Assembly (NCBI GenBank): GCA_039513195.1
Contig: JBCCRM010000017.1
Span: 1 to 64,000, forward strand
Length of the DNA stretch: 64,000 nucleotides
Direction of reading: 5' to 3'
DNA from: Thermohalobaculum sp039513195
Lineage (GTDB): Bacteria > Pseudomonadota > Alphaproteobacteria > Rhodobacterales > Rhodobacteraceae
The notes beneath the pieces were generated by a model, which saw only the letters and a list, made by a program, of their open reading frames with translations, made no database searches and was not told the origin of the DNA. Positions within the stretch are counted from its first letter, which is position 1. Each line of letters starts with the position of its first letter. Below are positions 43,215-52,248 of this stretch, piece after piece. The position numbers were made by a program, and so were the translations under genes.

Positions 43215-44402
43215 ATGAGCGTGACGGAACGTGACTGCATCGCCGAGGCGCGCGCCCTGCTTCACTACGGCTGCGAACAGGGATTGCTGTCCGGCACCAA
43301 CCGGTCCGAGAGCGAGGCCCTGCATGTCGACCTGGTGGTCCCGCTCACTGAGGCGATCGAACGCGCAGAGGCTTTCCCGGGCTCGTTCGCGGACGAAGTT
43401 GCGCTCCTCTCTCAGTATGCGAGGCTGCGCCGCATCACCGGCAATGTATCGGGTCGTTCGATCCTCGACAGCGCCAACGCCTTCACCGAACTGAGTCGGA
43501 TCGTTCTTGTTACGTTCGCTACCGGCTTAGTCACGGCTGTCAGCATCGCTAAACTGACGTTTAGTTCGGTCGCCGCGTCAGGGAGCCTATTGCCATACAT
43601 GGCGGTAGCGGCAGGCGGTGCGTTCGGTTCCTCACTTTTCCTCTTGAAGCGAATTTACGACCTTGTGCGCGTACAAGGCTTCTTAAAGCGCGAATTCTCT
43701 TCTGTTTACAGCCGTGTCGCGCTGGGTGCAGCCCTCGCGCTAACCTTCTTCCTGCTGTTCGACACTACCTCTGGGCAAGCCAACAAGACGCTCGCGTTCG
43801 ATACCCGCTGGGGTGCCTATGCGATCATCATTGGGTTGTCGATCAAAGTATTTTACGGCGTGCTCGAGAGTATTGTCGAAATGCTGGCAGATCGCTTTCG
43901 GCTCAGCATGACGAAGACCTTGCGAAAGGAGGATGCGCTTGCGACGCGGCGACCCGAAGCGATCGTTCAGACACCCACCAAGCCAGTACCGGATACGCCT
44001 GTTAGCCGTCTTCAAAACCGTCTCATCGCCTACGGCCGGCTCGTTGCCCCCGCGACAGGCATCTTGGACGATGAAACCGTGCAGGCGGCGTCGGAACTCG
44101 TCGGAATCGAGCCGCCGACCTCTATCAAGGACTTCGACACGGAAACCGTGCTCGCGCTGCTCGACGGGATCGATGGAGAGGGCAGGCTGTCGGGGGTGGC
44201 GCTCGAACGCACCGAGGATCATGAGGTAGTCGCCGCTTGGCTGACCAAGCACGGCTACGCCGACCTATCGCCTGAATCGCCGGACCTTGTCAGGGCGCTG
44301 GAGGACGTGCTGATCGACCTGCCGAGCGCGGTGGTAGAGAAGTTTGGGAACCGAAGCCTGACGGAGGTGGCGGCGGCAATCCGCAGCGGCGAGATCTCCT
44401 AA
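43215..44402 (+). CDS. Membrane protein with peptidoglycan-binding-like C-terminal domain
   Basis: The predicted product has 395 residues. An N-terminal soluble helical part (1-92) is followed by four predicted membrane helices (about 95-115, 125-145, 167-183, 199-216). A soluble tail contains SRLQNRLIAYGRLVAPATGILDDETVQAASEL (265-296), which resembles a peptidoglycan-binding repeat and echoes that of the lipoprotein upstream. No known family was recognised. It starts 22 bp after the lipoprotein stop; a perfect hairpin (GGGAC-AA-GTCCC, 43203-43214) covers the ribosome site and could limit its translation. Confidence 0.7.
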   Translation: MSVTERDCIAEARALLHYGCEQGLLSGTNRSESEALHVDLVVPLTEAIERAEAFPGSFADEVALLSQYARLRRITGNVSGRSILDSANAFTELSRIVLVTFATGLVTAVSIAKLTFSSVAASGSLLPYMAVAAGGAFGSSLFLLKRIYDLVRVQGFLKREFSSVYSRVALGAALALTFFLLFDTTSGQANKTLAFDTRWGAYAIIIGLSIKVFYGVLESIVEMLADRFRLSMTKTLRKEDALATRRPEAIVQTPTKPVPDTPVSRLQNRLIAYGRLVAPATGILDDETVQAASELVGIEPPTSIKDFDTETVLALLDGIDGEGRLSGVALERTEDHEVVAAWLTKHGYADLSPESPDLVRALEDVLIDLPSAVVEKFGNRSLTEVAAAIRSGEIS

Positions 44403-45198
44403 GCGGGTGCTAGCGACTCTTCAACGAGCGCAAGGTTCCGGTAGAGCCGTCGCGGTTGGTCCGCATTGATGCCGAAGCTCTCTTGCTCATGCGGAGCACC
44501 CGGGCTGGCAAGGGAGACAACCGGCGAAGGTGGTTCCTCACATCCTGGCACCGCGGCACCCACATTGAAGTCCCAGCAATCCTAGGACATCGCCGTGATG
44601 ATGATCTACGACCTATCGGTCTTCTAGTTCCAATCGAGATCGCTGACGTCTATCGGTCTGTAGGCCACGGGTTCGCGGCTCTTTGCAGTATCAAGCAGTT
44701 CGCTGAACGTTGCTTGGTTTCCGCCCAAATCGGTGGGGGCCAAGGCCGATTTCTGGAAGCCGCGGAGGCGACGGCTCGGGCCGCCACTGGGTCCGATAAA
44801 GGTCGTCCCGCGCCTTGCCCTAGGTCCGCTTTCGTCACATAGCGCCCGCAACTTGGGCGGGCGTAGCGGCCAGATGGGCTCGCTCCGGTCATGCTCCGCA
44901 GCGCCGCATCGGCGAGTTGTCGGGTGAGCTTAATCAACCCGAGCAGCCCTTAGCTGCCATTCATGGCGCTTGCAGCCGACAGCCGGTCTGAAGCGCCCGC
45001 GGAGCAGCAGCTATCGGCGTTAGATCATGGAATGCGAACACTGGCATAGCACGGCAGCCGAAGCGGGATTACTCAACGTATGACGTTTGACCCGTTCCCG
45101 CCATTTGCGTCATCCGACCTTCGTTCTGCGCAGCGGGGCAAAGTCAACCATCCCTCATATCCGCTTCGGCACCAAGGCAGCCACATAGAGGCGAGCAT
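44403..45198. other. 800-bp gap without a supported gene
   Basis: No gene can be supported. A minus-strand frame ending at 44624 has protein-like text (SELLDTAKSREPVAYRPIDVSDLDWN) but no good start or recognisable family. It may be debris of a lost gene between the envelope module and the defence pair. Confidence 0.45.
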
Positions 45199-46467
45199 TC
45201 AGGCGAACGGCGCGGCAGCAAGAATGTTCTGACCCTGGACGATGACACTGCACCATCGCTTCGCCCGGGTGATCGCGTTGTACAGCAGGCGTCGCTTGTG
45301 TTCAGCGTCACCGCCCACCTGATACGGCCAGATTACCACGACGCCCTCGAATTCCCTGTTCTTGGCCTGCTGTACCGTCATCGCCGTCAGTTGATGCGAC
45401 GCGCTACCACCATGCTGACGTCGCAGTGAGACCTGCCGCGTAATGACTTGCTCGACCTCCGCACGGGTAAAAGCTTCCCGGCCGCACGCGTGAACTTGAT
45501 TCTCGACCCACGACAATGTCGCATGCACGGGCCCGTTCCGCGGGATCGCCCGCAGCGCAGCGCACACAGCCGCCGAAGGCGCATCGGCCTCAAGATCAAG
45601 ACCTGCGATGATGGCCTGCGCCTCGTCGCGGTCGTTACCTTCCCAGTGGACTGTGTAAGGCCCGTTTTGATGTTTGCCGCACGGCCCTTGAGCAAGCCGG
45701 GCCACAACGGAATTGGCAAACCCGCCTTGCACCGCCGGTGTTATCACCGCGACATCTCCGCCCCGCCGCCAGGCAATGGCATTGGCGAGCAACGTCGCGG
45801 CGAGTGGCACACTGACTCCTGGCCGCAGCAGCTTGAATCCGGCGCCATTGACTGGCGCATTGCCCGCGCGGATCGCGGTCGCTGCCGCCAGCAGTCCCGG
45901 CGAATTCGTGCGGCGTACCTGCACCAATGTCTCCGGTTCTGCGTCCTGTTGTAGCCATTCTACGAGCGGATTGGGACGAAGCGCCTGATCCAGACACTGG
46001 AACTCGTCGGCGGCAATCAGCACATGGACGGCGCCCGCGAGCGCCTTGAGCATGCGTAGACGCTCGGGCCTGAGATCCTGACCTTCATCGACGAGCACGA
46101 TCGGGAAACTCACCGCGACCCAAGCACAAACTTGCGGCTGCTCCAGCAGAAATCCGGCTGCGTCGCAGACGCGATCGAACTCGCCCTCAGTAGCAGGAGC
46201 AATGGCGAGCGCGCCTGCTAACCCCCGCCACCGGAGATAGATGCGCCACGCAAAGGCATCGATCGTGCAGCATTCCACGCGTCCGCGAAGGTTGTCGACC
46301 GAGCGCAGCCGCTCGGACAGGCGCCGCCGTGACCCGTGCATGAAGGTGAGCGCGAGAACCCGCTGCCCGTCGGCCAGCGGGTGGGTCTCAAGACGTTCAG
46401 CCAGCATTGCCATGAGCCGATATGTCTTCCCGCACCCGGCACCGCCTTCGACAGCTTGGATAGTCAC
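45199..46467 (-). CDS. UvrD/Rep-like helicase, GajB-like
   Basis: This 422-residue superfamily-1A helicase has recognisable motifs in order: Walker A EGGAGCGKT (7-15), Ia ALTFMHGSRRRL, a TIDAFAW element, Walker B VLVDEGQD, III ADEFQCLDQ, IV VRRTN, V MTVQQAKNREFEGVVV and VI LLYNAITRAKRW. It is much smaller than UvrD itself, as in GajB of Gabija anti-phage systems. Its GTG start overlaps the stop of the upstream nuclease gene (GTGA), so the two proteins are made in step and probably act as one complex. Confidence 0.85.
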   Translation of the reverse strand: MTIQAVEGGAGCGKTYRLMAMLAERLETHPLADGQRVLALTFMHGSRRRLSERLRSVDNLRGRVECCTIDAFAWRIYLRWRGLAGALAIAPATEGEFDRVCDAAGFLLEQPQVCAWVAVSFPIVLVDEGQDLRPERLRMLKALAGAVHVLIAADEFQCLDQALRPNPLVEWLQQDAEPETLVQVRRTNSPGLLAAATAIRAGNAPVNGAGFKLLRPGVSVPLAATLLANAIAWRRGGDVAVITPAVQGGFANSVVARLAQGPCGKHQNGPYTVHWEGNDRDEAQAIIAGLDLEADAPSAAVCAALRAIPRNGPVHATLSWVENQVHACGREAFTRAEVEQVITRQVSLRRQHGGSASHQLTAMTVQQAKNREFEGVVVIWPYQVGGDAEHKRRLLYNAITRAKRWCSVIVQGQNILAAAPFA

Positions 46468-48278
46468 GGCGTGAAGACCTTGATCGCCGGATGGTTCGCG
46501 TCCGCCACGAACAGTGGATTGTCGGTACCCTCGGCGACTTCCGTGATAGCGTTGAGGAGCGATCGCGCTCGCTCACAGCATGCGTCGTTTGCGCCGATCG
46601 CCCAGGCAATCGCCTCGTAGCTCGAACTGTCCTTCTTAAGCCCTCCCGTCGCGCGCACCTCGTTCTTTAGGCGCGCGACGAGGTCGGCGACGTTTGCAGG
46701 AGGATTGTCGATCGAGACGGTCGGCAGGCAGGCGGCCGCGTCGGCATCGATGATCCATCCGATCACATCCTCGAGCATCTGGCCGGCGGCCCAGCGCAGG
46801 ATGATTCCCGAATTCGGAGCGCCGGCTGCGGCGAGCGCGTTGGCGTAGCCTACGCCCTCGGCGTCGCCATCGACCAGCGCGACTACGCGCGGGTGAAGCG
46901 GCGACATGGCCGCTGCGGTGCGCACAACAGACCCATCATGGGTCGGAATCACGCCGACAAAGGCGTCAAACCGGCATTCACCGGCCGCTGCCCAACTCTG
47001 ATGTAGGTCGACGGCTCGGACAAGAAGACCCAGCCATTCATAGTCCGTCCTGCCTTCGGGGATCAGCACGAATTCGTGCATGATCGCTGCGATCGTCTCG
47101 ACGCGGTTCACCTGGAACAGCTTGCGGACGCTGTTAGGCGTGTCAGCGGGCAAGGTCGACTGCAGCAGCGGCACCGAAGTGAGGACGCCGCCTTCGTTGC
47201 GCAGCACCGCGACCCCACTCGGGTCCGCCAGCGCAGCGACCATCGGCGAGTGGGTGGAGACCAGAGTCTGGCGCGATAGTGACTGGATGCGATGCACGAG
47301 CCGACGCTGCAGTGCCGGGGGGACATGCAGTTCGGGCTCTTCCAGTGCCATCCAAAAATTCTCTTCCGCCTCGGCACGCAGCCGTCCGAATTGCAGAAGC
47401 AACAGAAGATGTTGGAGTGACAAAAGCCCGCTGCCATGACGTTTGGCGGGTAGCGGTAGGTCCGCCTCGTTGTACGAATAGTGGGACACAACGGACGCGA
47501 GAAGCCCCTCGGAATCGGTGGGTGTCACGCGCAGATGCAGTGTTGGATTAGTTCGGAAAAAGCCGCGCAGTTCCTGATTGAGCTGGTCGACAATCGGCGA
47601 GAGCCGTTCGTCCTGCTCGAGCCTCTCTGCCGGCGCGCGCAGTCGATCGCGTTCGGCAAGAACTGATTCCGAAGGCTGGCCGTCGCCGGCGGCGACAACG
47701 CGTCGGAAGAGCTCGGAGCCGAAAGACACTGTCCGATCCCAGGTCCTCGCGGCAGGTACGAAGAAGAAGCCAAATTCGCGGATCAAGCGGGCGGGAAGCA
47801 GGGTCGCCGTCTCATCGTCGAATACATCTCCGACACTGTCGTCGTCGTGGAAGTATCGCAACGCCTCCACTTCGAGCGACGGCCGATGGAACCGCGCCGA
47901 GAAGGCGATCTGGCAGGCGAGCCTCCATGCCGGATCGGTACGCACAGGATGAACGGTGCCGGTCGCCGCGTTCCACCACCTAACGATGCCCCGGTCGTCG
48001 CGGAACCATCCTGGATGCTGGGTCGGATCGTCGCCCTGGAATCCGATCACCGTTGCGGTCAGTCGGATGCGATCTGCTGGCTGCGGATTGCTGCCATGAA
48101 AATCATGTTCGGTCAGCTGGCGGATCATCCGGTCGCGGCCAAACAGCAGGGCCAGCGCCTCGATGACAGTAGTCTTTCCGCAGTTATTCGCACCGACCAG
48201 CACCGTGTGAGCTGAGAAACGGATAATGCCGTTCCGTACGCCCCGGAAATTCTGAATCTGTAAATTGGCGATCTCCAT
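46464..48278 (-). CDS. OLD-family ATP-dependent nuclease with TOPRIM domain, GajA-like
   Basis: This is a 604-residue protein. An ABC/SMC-type ATPase spans about residues 1-400: MEIANLQIQNFRGVRN, Walker A GANNCGKTT (29-37), signature-like GSGLLSLQ, Walker B MALEEPELH and STHSP. A TOPRIM nuclease domain follows with Glu in LIPEGRTD and the Asp pair in VALVDGDAEG. This class-2 OLD layout plus an adjacent UvrD-like helicase is the definition of the Gabija defence system, in which GajA cuts DNA when nucleotides are depleted. I chose the ATG at 48278 because the ATPase fold begins there; the open frame extends 312 bp further without family features. Confidence 0.85.
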   Translation of the reverse strand: MEIANLQIQNFRGVRNGIIRFSAHTVLVGANNCGKTTVIEALALLFGRDRMIRQLTEHDFHGSNPQPADRIRLTATVIGFQGDDPTQHPGWFRDDRGIVRWWNAATGTVHPVRTDPAWRLACQIAFSARFHRPSLEVEALRYFHDDDSVGDVFDDETATLLPARLIREFGFFFVPAARTWDRTVSFGSELFRRVVAAGDGQPSESVLAERDRLRAPAERLEQDERLSPIVDQLNQELRGFFRTNPTLHLRVTPTDSEGLLASVVSHYSYNEADLPLPAKRHGSGLLSLQHLLLLLQFGRLRAEAEENFWMALEEPELHVPPALQRRLVHRIQSLSRQTLVSTHSPMVAALADPSGVAVLRNEGGVLTSVPLLQSTLPADTPNSVRKLFQVNRVETIAAIMHEFVLIPEGRTDYEWLGLLVRAVDLHQSWAAAGECRFDAFVGVIPTHDGSVVRTAAAMSPLHPRVVALVDGDAEGVGYANALAAAGAPNSGIILRWAAGQMLEDVIGWIIDADAAACLPTVSIDNPPANVADLVARLKNEVRATGGLKKDSSSYEAIAWAIGANDACCERARSLLNAITEVAEGTDNPLFVADANHPAIKVFTP

Positions 48279-48696
48279 GGTACCCCATTTATCAGTTTGA
48301 TCGCGAACGGAGACGTTCCAAGATGTCAGCAAGAGATTAGTCGGTCGCGATGCATGGTCATACTCAGCGTCTTGCTGCTGAGGATCGAAATAAGCTTCTT
48401 GCTGGTCGCCTTGGTAGCAGACCAGTAAATGGCGGCTTTCGACCTTGATCCATACCTCGCCGAACGGCCGGCTTCGCGCATTGCCGCCGTTCATGCAGGC
48501 TACAGACAATGGCCGCGTTCCGCCCCGTGTGCCCCACCTTCCCTGTTGCCCGATGCGGTCCGGGGATGCACTTTTAGTCCCCAGACGCATGGTGCGTCGC
48601 CTCTGACGAGGGATTGAGCCGAGATTGAACGGTCGAAAAGCCGCTTCAAGTCAAGATCTTGAGCCGCCGGTAGGCGGATCGCACGTCGCGCAGCGA

Positions 48697-48711
48697 TGTG
48701 CATAAGGTGTG
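48697..48711 (+). repeat. Right copy of 15-bp direct repeat (possible attachment site)
   Basis: TGTGCATAAGGTGTG matches the left copy at 33327-33341 in 14 of 15 bases and the same orientation. The two copies bracket exactly the recombinase-to-Gabija segment (15.4 kb). Confidence 0.4.
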
Positions 48712-48725
48712 CATGCGATGTGCAT
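48698..48725 (+). repeat. Three GTGCAT units at 11-bp intervals
   Basis: GTGCAT occurs at 48698, 48709 and 48720, each 11 bp apart, close to one helical turn, so all three face the same side of the DNA. This is how cooperative regulator or recombinase arm sites are often arranged. The array overlaps the right 15-bp repeat. Confidence 0.5.
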
Positions 48726-48859
48726 TGGGAAAAACGCGGCACGCCAGCAGGTTGCGCCGCCGTCTTTGGGCAAGCGCCTTGGCAGGGCCTGTCACACGCT
48801 CTGCGGGTATGCCGGCCCGTCAGCACCCCAGCGTGTCGCCGGGTCCGTGGGCGGAGCTG

Positions 48860-49822
48860 TCATCGCTCGCGGCCGGTCACCTGCACTTCATAGCCCGGCT
48901 CCTCCGGCTCGTCGTCCACCATCTCCGGCGGGAAGCCTGGGGCGAGGATGGGCTGGCCCGTGACCTCCTCCAGCCGCCTAATGATGTTGGGAGAAAGCTC
49001 CCGCGGCCCGAACCGGTCGATGCCGTCGCGAAAGATCTTGCAGAGCAGCGGCGAGACCTCAAGCGGTATCGCATGCTTCTGCGCGATAGCGTCGAACAAC
49101 CCGATATCCTTCAGCACAAGATCCATGGTGAAGCTGATGTCGCGCGACCCGTTGAGGATTACCTGACCCTCCGTCTCATGCACGAACGAGTTGCCGGAGG
49201 AGATGCGGATCGCCTCATAGGTTGTGTTGAGGTCCATCCCTTCAGCTTTTGCGGTCACAAGCGCCTCGCAAACCGTCACCAGATTGGCCGTGGCGAGGTA
49301 GTTTGTTAACACCTTAAGGATCGAGGCGGAGCCGACCTTGCCGGTATGCAGGATTCGCCGGCCCATGGATTTCAGGACCGGCAGGGCTGCCTCGAACGTC
49401 TCCCGGTCGCAGCCGGCGAAAATGGCGATGTTGCCGGTCGCCGCCCGGTGGCACCCGCCGGAGACCGGGCAGTCGATGGCCCGTGCCCCCTTCGCCCGGA
49501 CCAGCGCTGCCATGCGCTCAACCTCATCAGCGTCGGTGGTCGACATCTCGGCCCAGATCTTGCCGGCCGATAGACCTGCGAGGATTCCGTCCTCCGCCTC
49601 CATCACCGCAGCGCAGGCGGCAGGGCTCGGCAGGCAAGTTATTGTCATCTCGCAGCTTTCCGCTATGGCGCGGGGGCTCTGTCCCCACCCTGCACCGCGG
49701 TCCAGGAAGGGCTGCGCCGCCGCCCGGTCGAGATCGCGGACCACCAGATCATGCCCGTTCCGCAACAGCGAGCCCGCCAGCTTGCCCCCGACATTGCCGA
49801 GCCCTATAAAGCCGATCTTCAT
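48860..49822 (-). CDS. 3-hydroxyisobutyrate-dehydrogenase-family oxidoreductase
   Basis: This 320-residue NAD(P)-dependent beta-hydroxyacid dehydrogenase has a Rossmann motif at the start (IGFIGLGNVGGKLAGSLL), the substrate loop DCPVSGG, and the catalytic lysine in GSASILKVLTNYL. The family oxidises 3-hydroxyisobutyrate, tartronate semialdehyde and related acids, and motifs alone do not separate these. The ATG at 49822 is preceded by AAGGGGAGAGG. The C-terminal 25 residues are acidic and unusual for the family. It is divergent from the CocE-type hydrolase gene. Confidence 0.88.
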   Translation of the reverse strand: MKIGFIGLGNVGGKLAGSLLRNGHDLVVRDLDRAAAQPFLDRGAGWGQSPRAIAESCEMTITCLPSPAACAAVMEAEDGILAGLSAGKIWAEMSTTDADEVERMAALVRAKGARAIDCPVSGGCHRAATGNIAIFAGCDRETFEAALPVLKSMGRRILHTGKVGSASILKVLTNYLATANLVTVCEALVTAKAEGMDLNTTYEAIRISSGNSFVHETEGQVILNGSRDISFTMDLVLKDIGLFDAIAQKHAIPLEVSPLLCKIFRDGIDRFGPRELSPNIIRRLEEVTGQPILAPGFPPEMVDDEPEEPGYEVQVTGRER

Positions 49823-49977
49823 GCGCCTCTCCCCTTTCGCCGCAGCACCCAACTTGGCGGCCCGGCGTCTGGACTGCCCGCCCGCAACGACCCATTGCTG
49901 GCCCGTTCGCGACGCCCATGGACGGGGGCACCGGGCTCGCCCATGGTGGGGCCCTCGCCAGCCCAGGAGCCTCGCCT

Positions 49978-51999
49978 ATGGACCATGTCGCAACCCGCAC
50001 CGCCTTCGCCCGTAAGGTCCGCGAGATCGAGAACCTCTGGATCCCGATGTCCGACGGTGTGCGGCTTGCCGCGCGGATCTGGCTGCCCGAGGATGCCGAG
50101 GCCGATCCCGTGCCCGCGATCCTGGAATACCTGCCCTACCGAAAGCGCGACGGCACGGTAGAGCGGGACCACCTCACCCACCCCTATTTCGCCGGCCACG
50201 GCTATGCGGGGGTGCGGGTCGATATGCGCGGCACCGGCGACAGCGAGGGGGTTTGCAAGGGCGAGTATCTGGTGCAGGAGCAGGACGACGCGCTCGCCGT
50301 GATCGCTTGGCTGGCAGAGCAGCCCTGGTGTAGCGGCGCGGTCGGTATGATTGGGATTTCCTGGGGGGGTTTCAACGGCTTACAGATCGCCGCCCGGCAG
50401 CCCCCGGCGCTGAAGGCGGTGGTTTCGCTCTGCTCCACCGACGACCGCTATGCCGACGACATCCACTTCATGGGCGGCACGATCCTGACTGACAAGCTTA
50501 CCTGGGGGGCCACCGCCTTCGCCATCGCGCACACGCCGCCGGACCCTGCGATCGTCGGGGATGGGTGGCGCGAGCAATGGCTCCAACGGCTGGAGGGGAA
50601 CGGCCTCTGGCTCCTCGACTGGTTCCGGCATCAGCGGCGGGACGGGTTCTGGCAGCATGGCTCGATCTGCGAGGATTTCTCGGCCGTCAAGGTCCCAGTC
50701 TATGCGGTCGGGGGCTGGGCCGACGGCTACACGAATGCTGTGTTTCGGCTGGTCGGAAACCTGCCAGGGGCGAAGGGGCTGGTCGGCCCCTGGGCGCATA
50801 AATACCCGCATTTCGCAAAGCCGGGGCCGCAGATCGGGTTCCTGCAGGAGTGCCTGCGCTGGTGGGATCAGCACTTGAAGGGGATCGATACTGGGATCAC
50901 GAAGGAACCAGCGCTCCGTGCCTGGATCAACCATCCGGCCCCGCCCGCGCCCTTCGCCGAAACCCTGCCCGGCCATTGGGTGGCGGAGAGCGCTTGGCCA
51001 GGCCCGGGGGTTGCGGAGCGCCCCTTCGCCCTGGCGCCGGGTGCGCTGGTCGATGGCCCGGCAGAGCCGACGCCGATGGCGATCAAATCGCCGGAGACGG
51101 TGGGGATGGCCGCCGCGTCCTGGTGCGCCTATGGGTTGGTGGCGGACGGATCGCTCGACCAGCGGGCGGAGGCAGGAGGCTCGCTGGTGTTTGAAACCGC
51201 GCCCCTAGCTGAACCCGTTGAGATACTGGGCTTTCCCGTGCTGGATCTTGCGCTCGTCAGCGACAAGCCGGTCGCAAATGTTGCCGCCGTGCTGTCCGCC
51301 GTGGCGTCGGATGGGGCGGCAACCCGGGTCAGCTTTGGCGTCCTGAACCTGACCCATCGCGAGAGCCATGCGGAGCCGACACCCCTTCCGGTTGGTGAGC
51401 CGATCCAGGCTACGGTGCAGCTCAATGCTTGCGGCCACCGATTTGGGGCGGGCGAGAAGATCCGTCTCGCCCTTTCCACCGCCTATTGGCCCGTGATCTG
51501 GCCCGCGCCGGAGAGCCCGACCCTGACCACCAGCGCCGGCGAGAGCGTGCTGCGCCTGCCGGTCCGAGCCCCCGTGGCATCGGACGCGGCTCTGCCAGCC
51601 TTTGGCCCGGCGGAAGGGGCGGCTCCGCTAGCGGCCGAGTTGCTGCGGGGGGCGAGCTACAATCGGACTGTGACCACCGACCAAGTGACCGGAGAGACGG
51701 TGTTCGAGCGGCGGCAGGATGACGGTACGGTGCTCCAAAAGCATACCGGCATCGCGGTCTCGTTTCTCAATGTCGACCGCTACACGATCAGCTCGGACGA
51801 TCCGGCCACCGCGCGCGGTACCTGCCGCTGGGTCAAGGCGTATGAGCGCGGCGATTGGCGCGCTGTGGTCGAGGTGGAGGCCCGGGTCGAGGCGCTGCGC
51901 GATGTGTTCCGACTTACGGCAAATTTGGTGGCCCGCGACGCGGATGGTGTCGTGTTCGAGAAGGACTGGGCCGAGGATATCCCGCGTGATTTGGTCTAG
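49978..51999 (+). CDS. CocE/NonD-family hydrolase (X-Pro dipeptidyl-peptidase S15 type)
   Basis: The predicted product has 673 residues. The N-terminal alpha/beta-hydrolase domain carries the nucleophile motif GISWGGFNG, the Asp in GGWADGYTN and the His in GPWAHKYP. The C-terminal half is the jelly-roll PepX_C-like domain (FPVLDLALVSDKPVANVAA, VSFGVLNLTHRES). Such enzymes cleave esters or amides such as cocaine or glutaryl-cephalosporins; the natural substrate here is unknown. The start at 49978 follows CAGGAG; a longer in-frame start at 49918 is less likely. No signal peptide is present. Confidence 0.88.
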   Translation: MDHVATRTAFARKVREIENLWIPMSDGVRLAARIWLPEDAEADPVPAILEYLPYRKRDGTVERDHLTHPYFAGHGYAGVRVDMRGTGDSEGVCKGEYLVQEQDDALAVIAWLAEQPWCSGAVGMIGISWGGFNGLQIAARQPPALKAVVSLCSTDDRYADDIHFMGGTILTDKLTWGATAFAIAHTPPDPAIVGDGWREQWLQRLEGNGLWLLDWFRHQRRDGFWQHGSICEDFSAVKVPVYAVGGWADGYTNAVFRLVGNLPGAKGLVGPWAHKYPHFAKPGPQIGFLQECLRWWDQHLKGIDTGITKEPALRAWINHPAPPAPFAETLPGHWVAESAWPGPGVAERPFALAPGALVDGPAEPTPMAIKSPETVGMAAASWCAYGLVADGSLDQRAEAGGSLVFETAPLAEPVEILGFPVLDLALVSDKPVANVAAVLSAVASDGAATRVSFGVLNLTHRESHAEPTPLPVGEPIQATVQLNACGHRFGAGEKIRLALSTAYWPVIWPAPESPTLTTSAGESVLRLPVRAPVASDAALPAFGPAEGAAPLAAELLRGASYNRTVTTDQVTGETVFERRQDDGTVLQKHTGIAVSFLNVDRYTISSDDPATARGTCRWVKAYERGDWRAVVEVEARVEALRDVFRLTANLVARDADGVVFEKDWAEDIPRDLV

Positions 52000-52036
52000 T
52001 TTCTTACGGCGGAGGCATGGCCGACGCGACGGGCTG

Positions 52037-52083
52037 AGAGGGTGGCGCCCGACCGGATGCGTCGCGACGTGGTCGCACCCTCT
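52037..52083. terminator. Stem-loop after the CocE-type gene
   Basis: AGAGGGTG pairs with CACCCTCT (8 bp), and inside it GACC pairs with GGTC, with a self-complementary tip (CGTCGCGACG). It starts 38 bp after the stop at 51999 and probably ends that transcript. The region to 52248 holds no gene and no recognised riboswitch. Confidence 0.45.
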
Positions 52084-52248
52084 GTGGGGCGGGCCGGTGC
52101 GATCCAGCGCCGAAGCGCGCGAAGGTTAAATGGCTGGTCCGTCTGCCCCAAAAACAACAGCCTGGGGCCAGCAATGGACAGTCATGTCTAGACGCTCGTT
52201 TGGCCTGCCGTTAGTCTTCCGTCCGAAACCTTCCGGGAGGCGCGACTC

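Larger units (their letters stand above)
48279..48859. other. Right-end intergenic DNA of the island
   Basis: No gene is supported. This region holds the upstream sequence of the nuclease gene, the right copy of the 15-bp repeat and the GTGCAT triplet described separately. It ends at the stop of the dehydrogenase gene. Confidence 0.45.

Noticed and set aside
44456..44842. Plus-strand 128-codon frame in the gap before the Gabija-like pair
   Set aside because: There is no ribosome site, no recognisable family and mixed codon use; an antisense frame is equally plausible, so neither is called.
52000..52248. Possible glycine or SAM riboswitch before the demethylating dehydrogenase gene
   Set aside because: I could not find the conserved core of either class; only a terminator-like stem-loop is supported.
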